Shown: positions 8,491-21,160 of the stretch, one piece after another
Position numbering within the stretch: the stretch's first letter is position 1
How the letters are laid out: each line of letters begins with the position of its first letter
Assembly (NCBI GenBank): GCA_001599595.1
Contig: BCHH01000006.1
Location: 596,874 to 660,873, forward strand
DNA: 64,000 nt
Direction of reading: 5' to 3'
From: Beverwykella pulmonaria
Lineage: Eukaryota > Ascomycota > Dothideomycetes > Pleosporales > Melanommataceae
Position numbers and translations under genes: made by a program
The notes under the pieces: model-generated
The model's database searches: none
Told to the model about the DNA's origin: nothing
The model's input: only the letters and a program-made list of their open reading frames with translations

Positions 8491-11012
8491 GCAAGACTGA
8501 AATTATTTTTTTAAGTGTTTGCACATGATTTCACCCAGAAAATGCGCGAGAGAAGATGGTTGCCAGTGGCTTGGGGCTTGCCCTGAAGGACCTCCAATGA
8601 TGGGAGGATTTTCTTCTCGGATCAAACTGGTACGTTGATAAGACAAGGACGCTAGATGGAGGCTGATAAGCCTACTTCCGGTCCCCGCGATCTGTGTCAC
8701 ATTGATATGCTAGAATACTTGAGACTCTGCGGAGGGGTATTCTATCTTGAACTGACAGGCTCACTGGAGATTTACAAATGCAGTGTACTTGAGCTACTAA
8801 CTATACGCAATGGAAGTGTTCATGGCTCCCAACTGGGTGAAACAAACTTGTTTGGGACGACCAGAGATGGTGTAGTGATTGTGTATTCTCGAAGACCCCG
8901 GATGAGATAGTCATACCGGCCGGATCACGAGCATTTTACCTAGCTGCTTGAAGGAAGTGTCACGGAATCACTAGATGATAAGAAAGCAAGCAAAAATTTG
9001 TATATATGCACTTGTGCAATCCGAGAACCTGAGTATACTGCACTTATCACGTAATCAGACTAACATGGTGCCGCATACATGGACCTGAGGAAGATTGCGA
9101 TGGATATGTGCCTCCTCACCTGGGGTCCGCCGTTGGAAAAGGTGACGAAGACACGCCCCTATTTTGCCAGCGATGCGTGAGGCGTAGGCCACAAGACAGA
9201 CATAAAATGAAAGATAGTATCGCAATTGTCAGTATTGTTATGGCAATATCAAATCTACGGATTACCCCTGAACTTGTCTTCCCAAGGTGAGTTAACTAAG
9301 CAGCATGGCTTTCGCAACTCCTGGAAGCGCCGAGTGAGAGATTCATCACGGTAAGCGCACGATGTCGTGTTTTGCATGTTGTGTTGGGTTTGAGTCGCGC
9401 TCCCGGTTGTTTCGTGACTTTTTGTGTGTTCGGTGGTGTTAATCAAGAAGAAACGTCAAGCTAATAAGTCAACGACCTCACGTGGGTGGCACAGCGAACA
9501 TTTGGTCCCGTCTTGGCCACACTTGTCACTCAACAATCATGGCCGCCCGCACGCCCGCACAAAACTGATTGGAGATGGACACTCCCAAGGAAAAGAAGAG
9601 GCGCGCAAAATATGTTGACCTGTTATCGCTACTTCGCGAGCTACCCACTTCGTCGGGCTATTTTTGGAAAGATACACATGACGAGTATTAAGTCGGGTTG
9701 GATGCACAGCGTGGCTTTTGGCTGCTCGACAATTTTGTTTGTCTCTCCACACCTACGGCAAGGTCAACATCAAGGAACAGCATCCTTCCGCATCAGCAAG
9801 AAACGCCCTCGCAGATCCACGTTGCCGACCCGACCCCGCATGGGGAAAATCTCTAGTTTACATATGCTGACGCGCTTCTGTTCTTGTACCTCCGCCCTTT
9901 CTTTGCAACACCATACCATCCTCTATCCCTTCGTCTCATCTCGTCTGTATTTCCAAGACAAAAAAATATTTCTCCCTTCATTGCGCTACAGGACAGCGTA
10001 GACCATATAAGGTAAAAACTCTTCGTCGACTATCAATTACCCGGTCCGCACAAGCCCAATAAAAAACTTCATCTCAATATACGAACACCCTTCGTACCGC
10101 ACTCTCTCAATTCCCTTGCCTCCCTTGGCTCCATCCGCGTATCCCAGTTTGTCTCACAACAATACCACATCTCCCCACCTACAAAATCCGTTCCTACAAA
10201 CCTGCTGATTACCCATAACAGGCACAAAAAAAATATTAATCTTTCCCTATGCAATGTCCTCCTGTCTGCCAGGAGGAAGTATTAACAGCGATATGGCCTT
10301 TGCAATATTCCCTCCCAGCTAACAAAACGCGATATCTCAACGTCGGCTACGCTTATATCTCGTATACAAATTCCCACTTCCGTGTCTCTTCTCGAACACA
10401 ACGGTTGCAAGGATATATATGAAGTGTGCACAAGTAGAGAGCCGCCGGTTCCTGGATCCGAAGATCTGCGGGGCACGCCCCGCAGAAACATACGTGTGGA
10501 GAGTGGAAAGCTTGTGTGTACTATTCTTGGCACCCTCCCTTCTCTCCGCCTCGTACGAATGTGCCACATCGATTTTCTTCTACTTCTCCCTTGTCGGCGA
10601 TCTCAAAGTCAATTTACCACCAATTCAGCCTTTGAACGACCAGTCAATCAACTGGAAGAATTGGAGCTCGTTCCTCGTACCTCTGCCATTATTCTCCTGC
10701 CGGTCTTTGCAGAATGCTCGTGCAGCCACCGGCTGGCCATTCGAGATTCATTCCCAGGATAAGACCAACCCCAGACGGCTACTCGCATCCAAAGCGAGAC
10801 ACCCGGGTGCGAACAGGTGATCTCAGCTGTCTTCTCGTCTCCCAATTTTCTCGTGCAGAGACATAATATGGGGTTCACTATCTACATCTTGGCACTGGAT
10901 ATAAAGAAAGAGCCATAGAACGTACTTTTCCGAACAGTCCACTGGATATCAGATCATCTGACTACCACGTGCAACTTTTTCTCATTGCCAGGTCAACGGA
11001 CTATTTGAGAAT
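8491..11012. other. No confident gene; ORFs of doubtful reality
   Basis: About 2.5 kb. An open frame of about 170 codons near 9486-10001 has no recognisable motif, and an alternative frame starting near 9574 is stopped after about 35 codons. 9880-10700 is pyrimidine-rich on the plus strand, as in fungal promoters, and may serve the secreted-protein gene at 11013. Confidence 0.4.
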
Positions 11013-11976
11013 ATGAAGTCTTTATTACTGCTTCTCCCTCTGTTTAGCGCCGCCGTACTGGCAGGAAAGTGCGAAGACGGCTGTCCACAGGTCAAGTGTC
11101 CCGCTGATGACGCTGTGGTATGCCTCCCCTCTTCGTCCCTCCCACTCCACACTAACCAATTGAAAAGAAACTCTGCAACTGCATCAACGGCCGAGAATCC
11201 AAATGTGCGGACCTATGCCCGGACTACGTACCTACGTACCGTGTATGTCTCCCCTTCTTCAGTCAATCCCAAAGGGCCAACCACCCTGACATCTCTTTTC
11301 CTAGCCCTGCCCAATAAGCCCACCAACACCAACCCCATCTCCATGCGTCTGCGACCGTGTTCTCTGCCCCATGATCTGGCCGCTGTCATGTCATTGTTTC
11401 AACGATGGGGCTGTAGCGTGTTACGAGAAGTGTGGTGGTGCGAAGCCGGTGCTTGATGTATGGCGCTCCGTCTCTTCTCTTCAGACAATCATCTTCTACA
11501 TTCAAGACTCCATTTACTTCCATTTTCCCCTTGACTTTGCTGATTGATTTGGACAGGTCTGCGACAAACCCACCGCCACCGCCCTCTCCACCCTCCTAAC
11601 CCTCACGCATCCGCACCCCTCCTCTCGCCCTAGCCCCACCCCTACCCCGAAACCCTCTTCCACGCGCAAGCCCACCAAGCCCTCTAGTACGAAATCCTCC
11701 CCTTTACCAACTGGCACGCATGCCATCTGCGGCGGCGGTCGGGGCAACTACCTACAATGCGCCGACGGCTACATCTGCATTAAAGACCCCTTCAAGCCCG
11801 GCTGTGGACCCGAGTGCGATGGCCTCGGCATCTGCGTCGAGGACAAATTGTGCGGCGGGTTCGCAGGGTTCTCGTGTAAGGATGCGGGAATGACGTGTGT
11901 GGATGATCCGCGGGATGATTGTGATCCGAAGAAAGGGGGAGCTGATTGCGGGGGATTGTGTGTGTGGGCGTCTTAG
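11013..11976 (+). CDS. Cys-rich secreted protein of unknown function, four exons
   Basis: Proposed exons are 11013-11117, 11168-11242, 11305-11457 and 11557-11976, giving 250 residues in one frame. The introns are 50, 62 and 99 nt with GT...AG ends. The protein starts with a clear signal peptide (MKSLLLLLPLFSAAVLAG). Residues 20-110 have closely spaced cysteines (CEDGCPQVKC, CNCINGRESKC, CVCDRVLCP), followed by a Pro/Ser/Thr-rich linker and a second Cys-rich module at about 180-245 (CGGGRGNYLQC, CGPECDGLGIC). It is probably exported. The two Cys modules with a mucin-like linker would suit a cell-wall or apoplastic protein, and an effector role is possible but not shown. I do not recognise the family. 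The splice sites are inferred from frame and consensus. Confidence 0.7.
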
Positions 11977-12328
11977 AAGGGATGGTGTGCTTAGAACAGG
12001 CGACCAAAAATGACAAGGGATCTTGTGCAAAGTCACAGATTTTAAACCATGTGGTGAAGGCATGAGAGTATACCACGCAGAGAAGAAACATGAAGATGTC
12101 ATGTGAGAGCTTTGATACCTCCCCCACTAAGAATTGAGTGGATTTGTCTACGCCTTTCACTCCTTCCTCCCAATGCGGATACACATTACCATCCCAGTCC
12201 CCTCCTAATGCACAGGATATCCATCCCAAGCCCACATTAAACGCCGTGCTCATGAACTATAGTCCACAGCTTCTCCCAATCCTTTTCATAAAATCAAACC
12301 CCTAATGCATTGACAAACCCCTAGACGC
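11977..12328. other. Convergent 3' intergenic region
   Basis: About 350 bp between two converging genes. Nothing beyond likely 3' UTRs. Confidence 0.5.
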
Positions 12329-14748
12329 TCACCGGTCCCGGTCAATGTCTCCTTGACTAGGCCGCCGCTGAAGCCCTGCAGCACTACGCACAGCTTCAAA
12401 ACCCCTCCATATCGTTGTTGAGACCGTCGAGCTTAGGTCCCGCACAGAACTACTTAGATCAACAGTGCGGTCGCCGGGGATATCTCTGCCTGTCTCTTCC
12501 CCATCTTCAGCGCCGTTGTGCGTCCAGTTCGCTTCCACGTCGGCGTCGAAGTCATCGCTGTAGTCTGGCGTTGAGGATGACGATATGGGCACCGGCCGCG
12601 ATGCGGAAGGTGAGTCGTTTCGGCTCTCGGCAGCCTGGGCTTGCAGGTTGTCGGGATCGTCGAAGAATCGAGGAGGGTGTGCTGGTGAGGGCGAGCGCAG
12701 ACCGCGGTCACGGTATGATTGGGATAGAGAGCGGACGACATCGCCTTTGCAGATGGGACATGTGCGTCGGCGGGTGACAAGCCATGGTGTTCTGTGCGTG
12801 GCTACGTTAGCAAGATAGATATAAGGCATCGATGACGGTATACTGACATGCAGTCCTCGTGGAATTCGTGGCCACACGGTAGGCTCATGACCCTGCTGAT
12901 GCCATCCACATATTCGTCGAGACAAACGACACACTCCCGTTGGCGACCACCGTACCTCCGCCGCCACTGTGCCAGCCCCGCTTCTCGCTTCTCTTCTTCA
13001 GTCGGTTGTGGTGCCGGCTGCACGGAGGACGATGTCGCCGGCACCTCCAAAGTGATCCGAGACTGGGACTGTGATAGAGAGGAACTAGGTCGAGAAGGGG
13101 AATGCTGCAGGAGGGGCGTGGTAGGCGAGGATGTGCTCGGAGTGGCAGTTGGGGAAGGACTAGCGTCGCTGATTGTATGATAGGTACGAACAGGAAGGCG
13201 CTCGACTACCGACTTGGGAGCCCTCCATCGTCGGCGGCGAATGCGAGATCGAAGAAGAAGAAGGGCGTACACGACAGTTAAGGTGACTAAGGGACTGACA
13301 ACTAAAACAAGAAGGGTATCGAAGAATGGACTTGAGGACATATTAGTAGGGGCGAGGGTGACCCAAAGGCCTTCATGGTGATCAGGCTGATGAGGCTCTT
13401 CCTCGTCGTTGTTGGAACCTGCGTGGGATGGTGAGAAGGGGGCACTGCTTCCGTCTGTACGCTTTGAACCAGCATCTGCTGCGTCACCCGGCACCTGTGT
13501 GGGTGCTGTCTGGTGCGCGCTTGTCGCCTTCGTTCTCATGGGCTTTTGGTGCGAGTGATCATCTTCCCAGTCCTCCACCGGGACCCAATCGAGACCTCCG
13601 CTGCTCGGAGGCCGCTGACTGTCTCCTCTTGGCATAGTATGGTGAGGGCGGCCGAAGCCGATTGCATGGAGGAAGGAACGGAGCCACCCAACCTCTTCCG
13701 TTCTCTCGGGCTGCGCTCCAGGTTCCTTGCTGGCTTTGGAATTATGCACAGCTCCGGCTGCACCTTGGGCGAATGTATGGCGACTCCCATCAGCCTTGAC
13801 TTCCCCAGATTCGACCTTGTTCTTTCCATGCTTGCTCCCTTTCGCGCTCTTGATCCAGTCCAGCTTGGCTGCGTCCTCGGGTGAGAGGTCCTGAGTGAAG
13901 GCTCCGGAAGGCAGAAGCGACGAGAGCAGGTGCGCAGTAGTGTGCGAGGTGAAGAGCGCCGGAATCGTGACATTGGAGGTATCTCCGCGCGCATTCATCA
14001 CGATCAGAGCTCCGCCACGGACGTCGTCGCCCACAATCAGCGCAACCCCTCCTCGTCTTTGGGCCCATTTTGTCTTTTCCAAAAATCCACAGCCTCCCCG
14101 TTTCAGTAGCACCACCTTGCCCGCAATTTCGGCGGTTCTCTGCAGCGACTGGATATCGGCGCGCTCAGATGCTGCGCCACTGGTTGATTTGTGTATCTTT
14201 GATGCGCGAAAGGGGGGGTGCAGATGGTCGTCGGTGCCGTCTTTGCTCACAATATCGAATGCCTCTGCAGCGTTTTCGCCCGCTGTTCGCTTTGTGCGTG
14301 TTGCGCCTTGTATGCGCCCTGGCTTTCCTTCTGTCTTTGCCTTCGAGCTGGGGAGAGAAGCATCATCATTATCGCCCCAGCCGGGCACGTCGCTGCAGCC
14401 CAACTCAGCCCTCCCCAGAGCCTCATCTCCAAAGCCGCCTCCGATCCACAGCGGGCCGCTCATGCCTTCGGTAGGCAGCAAAGGCCCAAACGCTGCGGGC
14501 CGGGCTAGGAAGAAGGTAGAGTTGTCGTCGGTAAGGCTGATGATGGCCGAGGGAGGGAACAGCGAGGCGGGCGAGGTGAAGGAGAAGAGCGCCTTGACCC
14601 TGCCTTTGCTGGCGGTGGAGGAGGAGGAGGAGGAGGAGGAGGAGCTGTGGACGAGGTCCTGGGGTTGCGAGCCAAAGGCGACATAGAGTAGGAGGGAAAT
14701 AGCGATCAAGCTGGAGCCCAGCGAGAGCAGCAACCTGAGCGGGCGCAT
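12329..14748 (-). CDS. PA-TM-RING-H2 E3 ubiquitin ligase
   Basis: Two exons, 14748-12848 and 12791-12329, joined across a 56-nt intron (GTCAGT...CGCACAG), give 787 residues. In order: a signal peptide (MRPLRLLLSLGSSLIAIS), a poly-Ser tract from a GAG/CTC trinucleotide run near 14615-14645, a protease-associated domain (VVLLKRGGCGFLEK...IPALFTS), a transmembrane segment at about 485-508 (LLVLVVSPLVTLTVVYALLLL), then a RING-H2 finger (CVVCLDEY...CGHEFHEDCI-TPWL...CPICK) spanning the splice junction. This is the layout of RNF13/GRAIL-type ligases, which ubiquitinate membrane proteins in the endosomal or vacuolar pathway. I start at the second Met, 27 codons into the open frame, because the signal peptide begins there. 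The Ser/Pro-rich tail is probably disordered. Confidence 0.9.
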
Positions 14749-15945
14749 GGTGGGCGAGCGGTGCGGAAAATGGGCGGTAGGAGGCTGCAATAGAGGCCAG
14801 AGCTGGCAGTGTGCGTGTGCATTCGACACCGCTTATAACATTCTATCGTGAAACGAGCACGCGCAGTAAACGGCGGCGGCCAGGAAAGGTCGGCGGGACG
14901 GCGGAGGGGCTTGTTTCGTGCCTGCGGGACGGGTAGCGTGGTGCGTCAGTGGCTCCAATGACGACGAGTATGTGTGTGTGTTCGGTGTGGTTGAGTACCT
15001 CGAGAACCAGGCGAGAACGCACCAGGGACCGGCGGGAGGAGGCGACGAGCGCTCGTGGTGCTGCCGTGTGGACGGTCGACGCTTGACCGTGATCGCATCG
15101 TCCCTCATTGATCCCGGCAAGCTCCACCGTGCCAAGACGCGCCCCCCCATGTCTGCACGTTTCTGTCACACGATCCAGTCCTCAGCCCTGTCTACGTATC
15201 GCCGTTTCACTGGCTGCACCTTTGACCCGTTGGGTTTCATCGCGTCCAGACCCTGGCGGCGGCATAGCGACAGCCATCACCTGGCTCTCCATCAGCCTCA
15301 GCTCTGTGCCCTGAGACTTTTCACTCAATATTCCCTCTACGTAGACTTTGATCATGTTTCTCGAAAAAAAAAAAAGAAACGCATCATATCACACCACTGT
15401 TTTGACTTGCCATTGCGTTCTGGCCTCTCCCGGACACAGCGTATTTCCCGCAAACAGCAGCGATCACGCTTTGAGATCTCGGGCTTAGTCACCTCTACAT
15501 GCAAAGAGCAAAATCAAATGACATGTATGTCCCCTCGGGTATCTCGTCCCGTTAGGAGCTGCGCTTCGCCTTACAAGTCGACATGCGAATTCGAGAAATC
15601 GGAGACTAGCCTGCTAGGGCTGCCAAGTGTGAATCATGTGTCGGGACGGGCCGCATCTGGATCTACCTAGGCGTGTAGATAAAAACTACGATAGTTTTTT
15701 TACCAGGGACTTGAAGCATGCTTTTTTGGAACAAGATCACCTTGTAAAGGAAGCACGACGAGCATGCCATGTTGTGCCTCCACCATGTTTGCGAGCGCTC
15801 TTCTCCCGTTCCTGCTCGACTCAAATGTTGCTCCTCGCAGTGACGGGCGAGGTCTATATCCTAGTCGCCGTCACTTGGACCCGAAGTTGATAAGTTGATG
15901 ATCAGGACACACGTAAGTTGACGTCTTCGTGAGCACTATGCATGA
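14749..15945. other. Promoter/5' region; no gene seen
   Basis: Upstream of the RING gene. Open frames here look antisense or random. A 12-A run lies near 15366-15377. Confidence 0.4.
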
Positions 15946-16334
15946 GTGCTCTCGAGGCTTCCACCTGACCAACCACTAGGCCGCCGCACGGATGGGACTA
16001 AGGAATCCGAGTTCTCCCCTCCAGTCTATGCAAACAACAATCCTATGCCTCCTCAGAAAGCGTCTTCACGTCCCCACATCACCTCCGCAGATACTGGAAA
16101 CTATTACATCCCCAACCAGCCCCTTCCAACCCCTTCCAGTCTACCAACTTGGTGGTGAACGGCCACCACTTACACATCGCCGTTGACCACTCGAACGAGT
16201 GTCCGTGCGCCCACCACCGCAGCTCCCTCTCCTCGCACTCCCACTACGCTCACGAGTCCGATCGCAACCACCACAGCCGCCTGAGTCCAGAGTCCAGAAG
16301 TGCTGGCTACAGCTCGAGGTCTAACTCGTGACAG
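15946..16334 (+). pseudogene. Possible gene remnant with a frame break, unknown family
   Basis: A peptide with biased natural-looking composition (PPVYANNNPMPPQKASS...TGNYYIPNQPLPTPSS) is open to about 16145. The next frame then continues with LVVNGHHLHIAVDHS and a His/Ser/Glu-rich end (SSHSHYAHESDRNHH...YSSRSNS) to a stop at 16329-16331. The two halves look like one protein but are in different frames with no intron between them. A GTAAGT...CACTAG intron could lead into this segment from the left (about 15911-15979). This may be a frameshifted gene or an assembly error; no domain is recognised. Confidence 0.35.
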
Positions 16335-16864
16335 ATCCCGCCTGTAGCGACAGCATTTGCTTAGGGTTTTCCCTTGGCTTCCTCATTTCATCCTCCAGGC
16401 TTGGTTCTGTCCTTCGTAGGTACAGGTTGTGTTAGCGAATAGACGCGAACTGTAGAATACAAAGCACAAGTCAGCACCAAGTTAGTTTAGGTGTTGGTGC
16501 TGTAATAGATCGCAAGCTTGCAATGGAAGCTAGAGGGAGGATGCGAGGAGGAAAGGATCGGCCGAGACTACTAATTTGTACTGTACTGTAATCTCTATGC
16601 TTTTCTCCCTTCCTTTTCATACTGATCGCACTTGTATGCGGATGCTCTGCTGTGCCGCATAAGCGTGCATAGCCACAGGCAAAGGAACATTTAGGCAACC
16701 ACCATCCTATCCCACCATTTCTCCTCTCCACCACTTTCTCAGTTTAGTCCATATTTTCACAATACTGCTACCACAACTTACCGGAGAAAACGCCTGTGGT
16801 AATTTGAAACAACGGTATCTGCTACGGACGGCGTACTCCCAAGGCATCTGGCAGATCTTCCACG
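16335..16864. other. Intergenic; no gene seen
   Basis: About 530 bp, the likely promoter of the gene at 16865. Confidence 0.4.
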
Positions 16865-17900
16865 ATGATTGGAGCTTTTTTTCTGACGCCTGAGGGAAGG
16901 CCGAACACCTTCTATTTAGCTCATAAACCCAAACCGCTACCTGATATCCGAAAGCGCAATCTTTCACCACCCCCCCAAGCAGTCCGGACATCGAAGAGGC
17001 TCAGAACTTCCAACAATGGCCCTTCTCACCCAGTCCCGCAATCGGCGCAGTCGCATTGCTTACTGCTCATTCGGCTACCAGCAGAGATCCGTCTGCAGAT
17101 TTGGGAGCGTGCCCTAGGTGGACTGAAACTGCATATCCTTCGAAAAGATGGAAAATTGGGACATAGAGTCTGTCCTGGGAACGATGAGAATTGTGCTGAT
17201 TGCAACCCCGATGAAGCCATACATCGATCGGGAGCAGAGCCGTATCCCATAGATTGGAAGCTAGCAAAGAAGAGCTTACTTGCCTTGTCAATAACATGCC
17301 GGCAAATGTGAGTAGGGAGCAGGTTACTGTACTCTGCGATACTTCCATCAACAGCAAAGAACAATCACTAACGGATGCAGCTACTCTGAGACAATCGAAA
17401 TGCTCTATACAAGCAATACCTTTCATTTTAGCCACGCTTGGACGCTCACTTTCTTCAAATCAACCGTCCTAAGCAAGCGCTTCAATGCAATCCGTTCCGC
17501 AAGCCTCAACCTTCAATTCCAGACCCAGAAAGAACTTCACGGAAACTTTCACACGTTAGGCTCTGGGCGTTGGGTGAATGAATATTCAATTCAGGAAGAG
17601 CAATGGAAGGCTGTGTGCAAAGCACTCCTAGCCATGTCTGGTCTGCGTGTTCTCCAGTTCCGCATCCTGATGCCACTGTACGATTGGGCGCCAAAAACCT
17701 TGCCTTTTTCCCTGGAAAGATCGACGCTTATTCAGGCATTCAAAGGTCTTGGGCGCTTGGATGTGGATGAGTTTGATATTGTTATGACGTCGAGGTATTG
17801 GCACCTTTGCGTGGATTCTGGCACGCTTGAGAAGGAGTTGAATGAAAATGGGATCAAGTGTAAGGTGACTAGAAGAAATGATCGCGCCTTAAGTTTCTGA
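16865..17900 (+). CDS. DUF7730-like / F-box-like hypothetical protein
   Basis: Two exons, 16865-17307 and 17381-17900, separated by a 73-nt intron (GTGAGT...GATGCAG), encode 320 residues. After a basic, Pro-rich N-terminus there is LLLIRLPAEIRLQIWERALGG (about 62-82), the F-box-like opening helix typical of the fungal DUF7730 family. It is followed by LALSITCRQI and the splice-spanning YSETIEMLYTSNTFHF, also typical of the family. These proteins are expanded in Pezizomycotina and mostly uncharacterised; a substrate-receptor role is only inferred from the F-box resemblance. The intron is supported because it restores the ITCRQIYSETIEMLY motif exactly. Confidence 0.8.
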
Positions 17901-18699
17901 ACCTCTCAAGTGACAGTTACTGCGAAACAGAATTTGGGAATAATGGAGGTTTGGATGCTTGGGCTTAATGTGACAAGACTCTAAATTGAGGTAGTTAGAA
18001 GTTGAGGTTGATTTCTCTTGGAATGCAGAGAGTTCTCCGTGAAAGTCTCATCATCCGTTTGTGTTTGCGAACGAGTAGATATACAGTAGAATATTTGAAG
18101 CTGGATACATGTCTTGTTGGTTTAGAACATGTGTATAAGCTAAGTGTATTCTGCGCGGGCTTAGTTGCCAACCAGACGTCTGGGGAGATGACGAGCTGTA
18201 TTAGGTCTAGCAGCCAGTCTGGTAAGAAGCTTTTACGACTGCTTTCACTTCAAACCCTTCGTATCGGACGAGACAAAATTCACCACCCTTCTCGAGCGTG
18301 TCACTGACGATCAGTCGTTGCCGTTGATTGACAACTCCACCAAGATTTTTGCCCTCTCACTCACAGGTAACTCGTTCCTGCTACCAGTGGTGGACTGTAG
18401 TTGTATGTCTCTATCAGCATTCATTTTATGATGGAGTTCGTCAATTCGAAAGGAACGAGGGTGGTGATCTTCATTATTGGTAATGCCGAAATGGGGCTAG
18501 GCCGATCGCCATTCCATCTGCGATCGCCATGCGGTGTCTGTGCGTTCGCGATCTACCAACCATCTTTGTCTCTTCATGACGCAGTTCTTCGACAATCGTG
18601 CCATACAGCCATACGATTCTAGAAGAAAAATATATATAAGATCTCAGCTCGGTCTGCCATAAGAGCTCACCTTGGACTTTTCTTTGCCGTTTTCTCCCT
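17901..18699. other. Intergenic; no gene seen
   Basis: About 800 bp between two plus-strand genes. Open frames inside carry no recognisable motif. Confidence 0.4.
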
Positions 18700-20605
18700 A
18701 TGCAACGGCCAGACGATTTGGATCCAATTCTTCCCACTACCAATATGGCGGCTCCCAATGGCAAGAACAAATCCGAAAGGAAGCGCGTGTTAGTTGTGGG
18801 TGCTGGGGCTGCTGGCACGTATGCACCAATCACCAATCCAAAATACTAGCATTAATCAACATCACAGGCATGGCTTGCGCTCACCACCTCGCGGAACACC
18901 CCGATATATTTGAAGTGACTCTCATCGACGCGGTAAACTACTGCGGAGGCCAAGCTTTCTCCATTCCAATTGATAAAGAACGCCATGGAGCTGGCTGGCT
19001 AAACCAAGGCGTCCAGGGTGGGAGTTTCATCTACCACCATACTATGACCATGTTTGCAAGACAGAATCATCATGCAGACCCGGTCAAGCTCCAGGTCAGC
19101 GTTACTACATCAAAGCCGAAATCCCCTCTAACTTGGTGGTAAAGGTTTCATTCGGCAAAGATGACGTATTCTGGTCTAATGTCTTCCCCACCCAGCTCCT
19201 CGCTCGACACCAGAAAGAGATTAAGCGCTTCAACGTCATGCTCAAGATCGTGCGCTGGTTCGAGGTCTTCTTTGCTCTGATACCGATCAAGATTCTTCTA
19301 AAGATGTTTTTCTTCTCAGATGAATTCAGTAACACGGTTGTCCTTCCTATGCTCGCTCTCTTCCTAGGAACTGGAAACTACACCCCTGAGGTACCAAGCA
19401 TCATTCTCGAAAGGCTCTGTACTAGCCCCACGTACGGAATGTGGTATCCGGGAGATAAGCTGAGCGTGGCAAGCAATCACCCTCCTATGGTTGTGTTCCC
19501 CAACTTTAGCGCTTTTTATGATGACTGGAGAAAGAGTTTGGTGGCTAAGGGCGTCAATGTTCGTCTATCGGTTGAGATGACGCGTGTTGTGAAGAGAGAT
19601 AAGACCGGCGTGACGGTTCAACTGATAAAGCGGACTCCTGCATCCGATGGACATAATGAGAACAGTGAATGGGTGCCCTCTGACGAGCGGAACGCAGACG
19701 CTGGTGCTGAGGAGATTGAGGAGCATTACGACGAGCTGGTGCTTTGCGTACCGTGAGCTCCAATCCCCTGAGATACGAGTTCATTTCTAACATCCTCTAG
19801 CGCCGACACAGCAAAGCGCATGCTGCAACCGACCTCCAGCCTCGGCGAACGCCGCGTCCTGGGCTCTGCGAAATACGCAAACGACATCACCGTAACGCAT
19901 TGCGACTCCACGTACATGAAGAAACACTACGAAAACTTCTACAACAGCGAACAAGCCGTCGACACTCTCTCCGGCATCTCTCAAGCCTCACGCACCCAAT
20001 TCGCACAGAAGTCCTTCAAGCCAATGTATCTCGCCAAGACGTACCCTCAAGACCGTACAAAACTCGAAATGTGTTTCGACTGCACAAACTACCAATCCCA
20101 ATTCCCTCCCGAAGTCGAGTTCGACCAGCACATCTTCCAGACGATCTATCTAAATAAAGAGAGGGACGGCCATCTCTGGAGCATCGACGAGATCGACGAA
20201 TCCAAGATCATTAGGAAGGACTGGTGGCACCAGCTCTGCCACTCATGGACGCACTTCGCGTTCGTCGTGCCGTGGATGTGGCTCCTTCAGGGCCGCAAAC
20301 ATACGAGATTCGCGGCGGCATGGACGCTGGTTAATGCGCATGAAGTCGCAGTTATCAGTGGGATTGCGGCCGCGGTGGATTTGGGCGCAGCGTATCCCGA
20401 GGACCTGGAGAGAGATAAGTTTGCGCTGCTCAGCTTTAGATTGTATTATTTGTTGGGGTATGGGAAGTGGTATAGGAGGAGGGCGGAGAGGGAGGGAGAG
20501 GGGAAGGATTGGGCAAGTGGGGTTTATGGAAGTGTGTATCGGGGGCCGGGCGTGGTGGGGCAGGAGAGGAAGACGTGGAGGGAGGAGAATGGGGTCAAGG
20601 GGTGA
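18700..20605 (+). CDS. FAD/NAD(P)-binding oxidoreductase (flavin amine-oxidase-like)
   Basis: Four exons (18700-18814, 18868-19094, 19145-19752, 19801-20605) give 584 residues. The N-terminus has the dinucleotide-binding motif RVLVVGAGAAG, then VTLIDAVNYCGGQAFSI (the end of the second beta strand of the Rossmann fold) and GAGWLNQGVQGGSFIYHH. The rest follows fungal proteins annotated as NAD(P)/FAD-dependent oxidoreductases; substrate unknown. Introns 2 and 3 are canonical. Intron 1 is odd: the only GT donor (18819) would shift the frame, while a GC-AG intron at 18815-18867 joins GAGAAG to MACAHHL in frame. An ATG at 18745 in the same frame is an alternative start. The C-terminal 40 residues are Arg/Gly-rich. 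Confidence 0.8.
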
Positions 20606-21160
20606 GTGACAGACGGGAAGAGGGAAGAAGAGGGAAGATTGTATGTTCGATTGGAGGAGAGGGAATGGATCGTGGGTCTACTTCTCCATGGTTTGATTTA
20701 CGTTAATGCTCGTTGTGCTTTGGGGTTATACTGCACTGGGTATAGCATGCATATAGACGTTAACTTTAGATCTTAGTCCTGCAGGTAGTTTCTAGGGTTC
20801 CCGCCCTGTGCCGAACGCCGGGTGAGATTGATGCTAGCCGAATTTTACTCCAGACCATATTGATGTACTTTCTTGGGTTAGCCCAATGCACTAGACGACG
20901 TCCACTTACCAAAGCGCGGGAGTGAATGACTAAAGCCGCCTAAGTCCGACAAACTCCTTCCGCCATCAACCACACTTGAAGCAGCTTGACGTGAGCCTTA
21001 ATATCCAAGTGTAAGCTGTCCAACTCTGAAGAGTACATCTATAAGAGCTGATTGCTGTTTCTTCGGAATATGCAAACCATCAGTCCTGTGTTGAATTGAC
21101 AGTAGCTACTTTTCAAAGTTAAAATCTTCACTGCACGAAACAACAGCAAATACATTGGCG
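20606..21160. other. Intergenic; no gene seen
   Basis: About 555 bp, 3' end of the oxidoreductase and promoter of the aldo-keto reductase. Confidence 0.4.

Noticed and set aside
9486..10001. 171-codon plus-strand open frame.
   Set aside because: No motif, biased composition from a pyrimidine-rich promoter region, and competing frames of equal quality.
13895..14686. 263-codon plus-strand open frame.
   Set aside because: Antisense shadow of the PA-TM-RING gene, which has clear domains on the minus strand.
14918..15670. 250-codon plus-strand open frame.
   Set aside because: No recognisable domain; lies in the promoter region of the RING gene and reads through a long A run.
18672..19142. Open frame starting at 18672 as the true start of the FAD oxidoreductase.
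   Set aside because: It destroys the GAGAAG dinucleotide-binding motif, which is in the frame starting at 18700.
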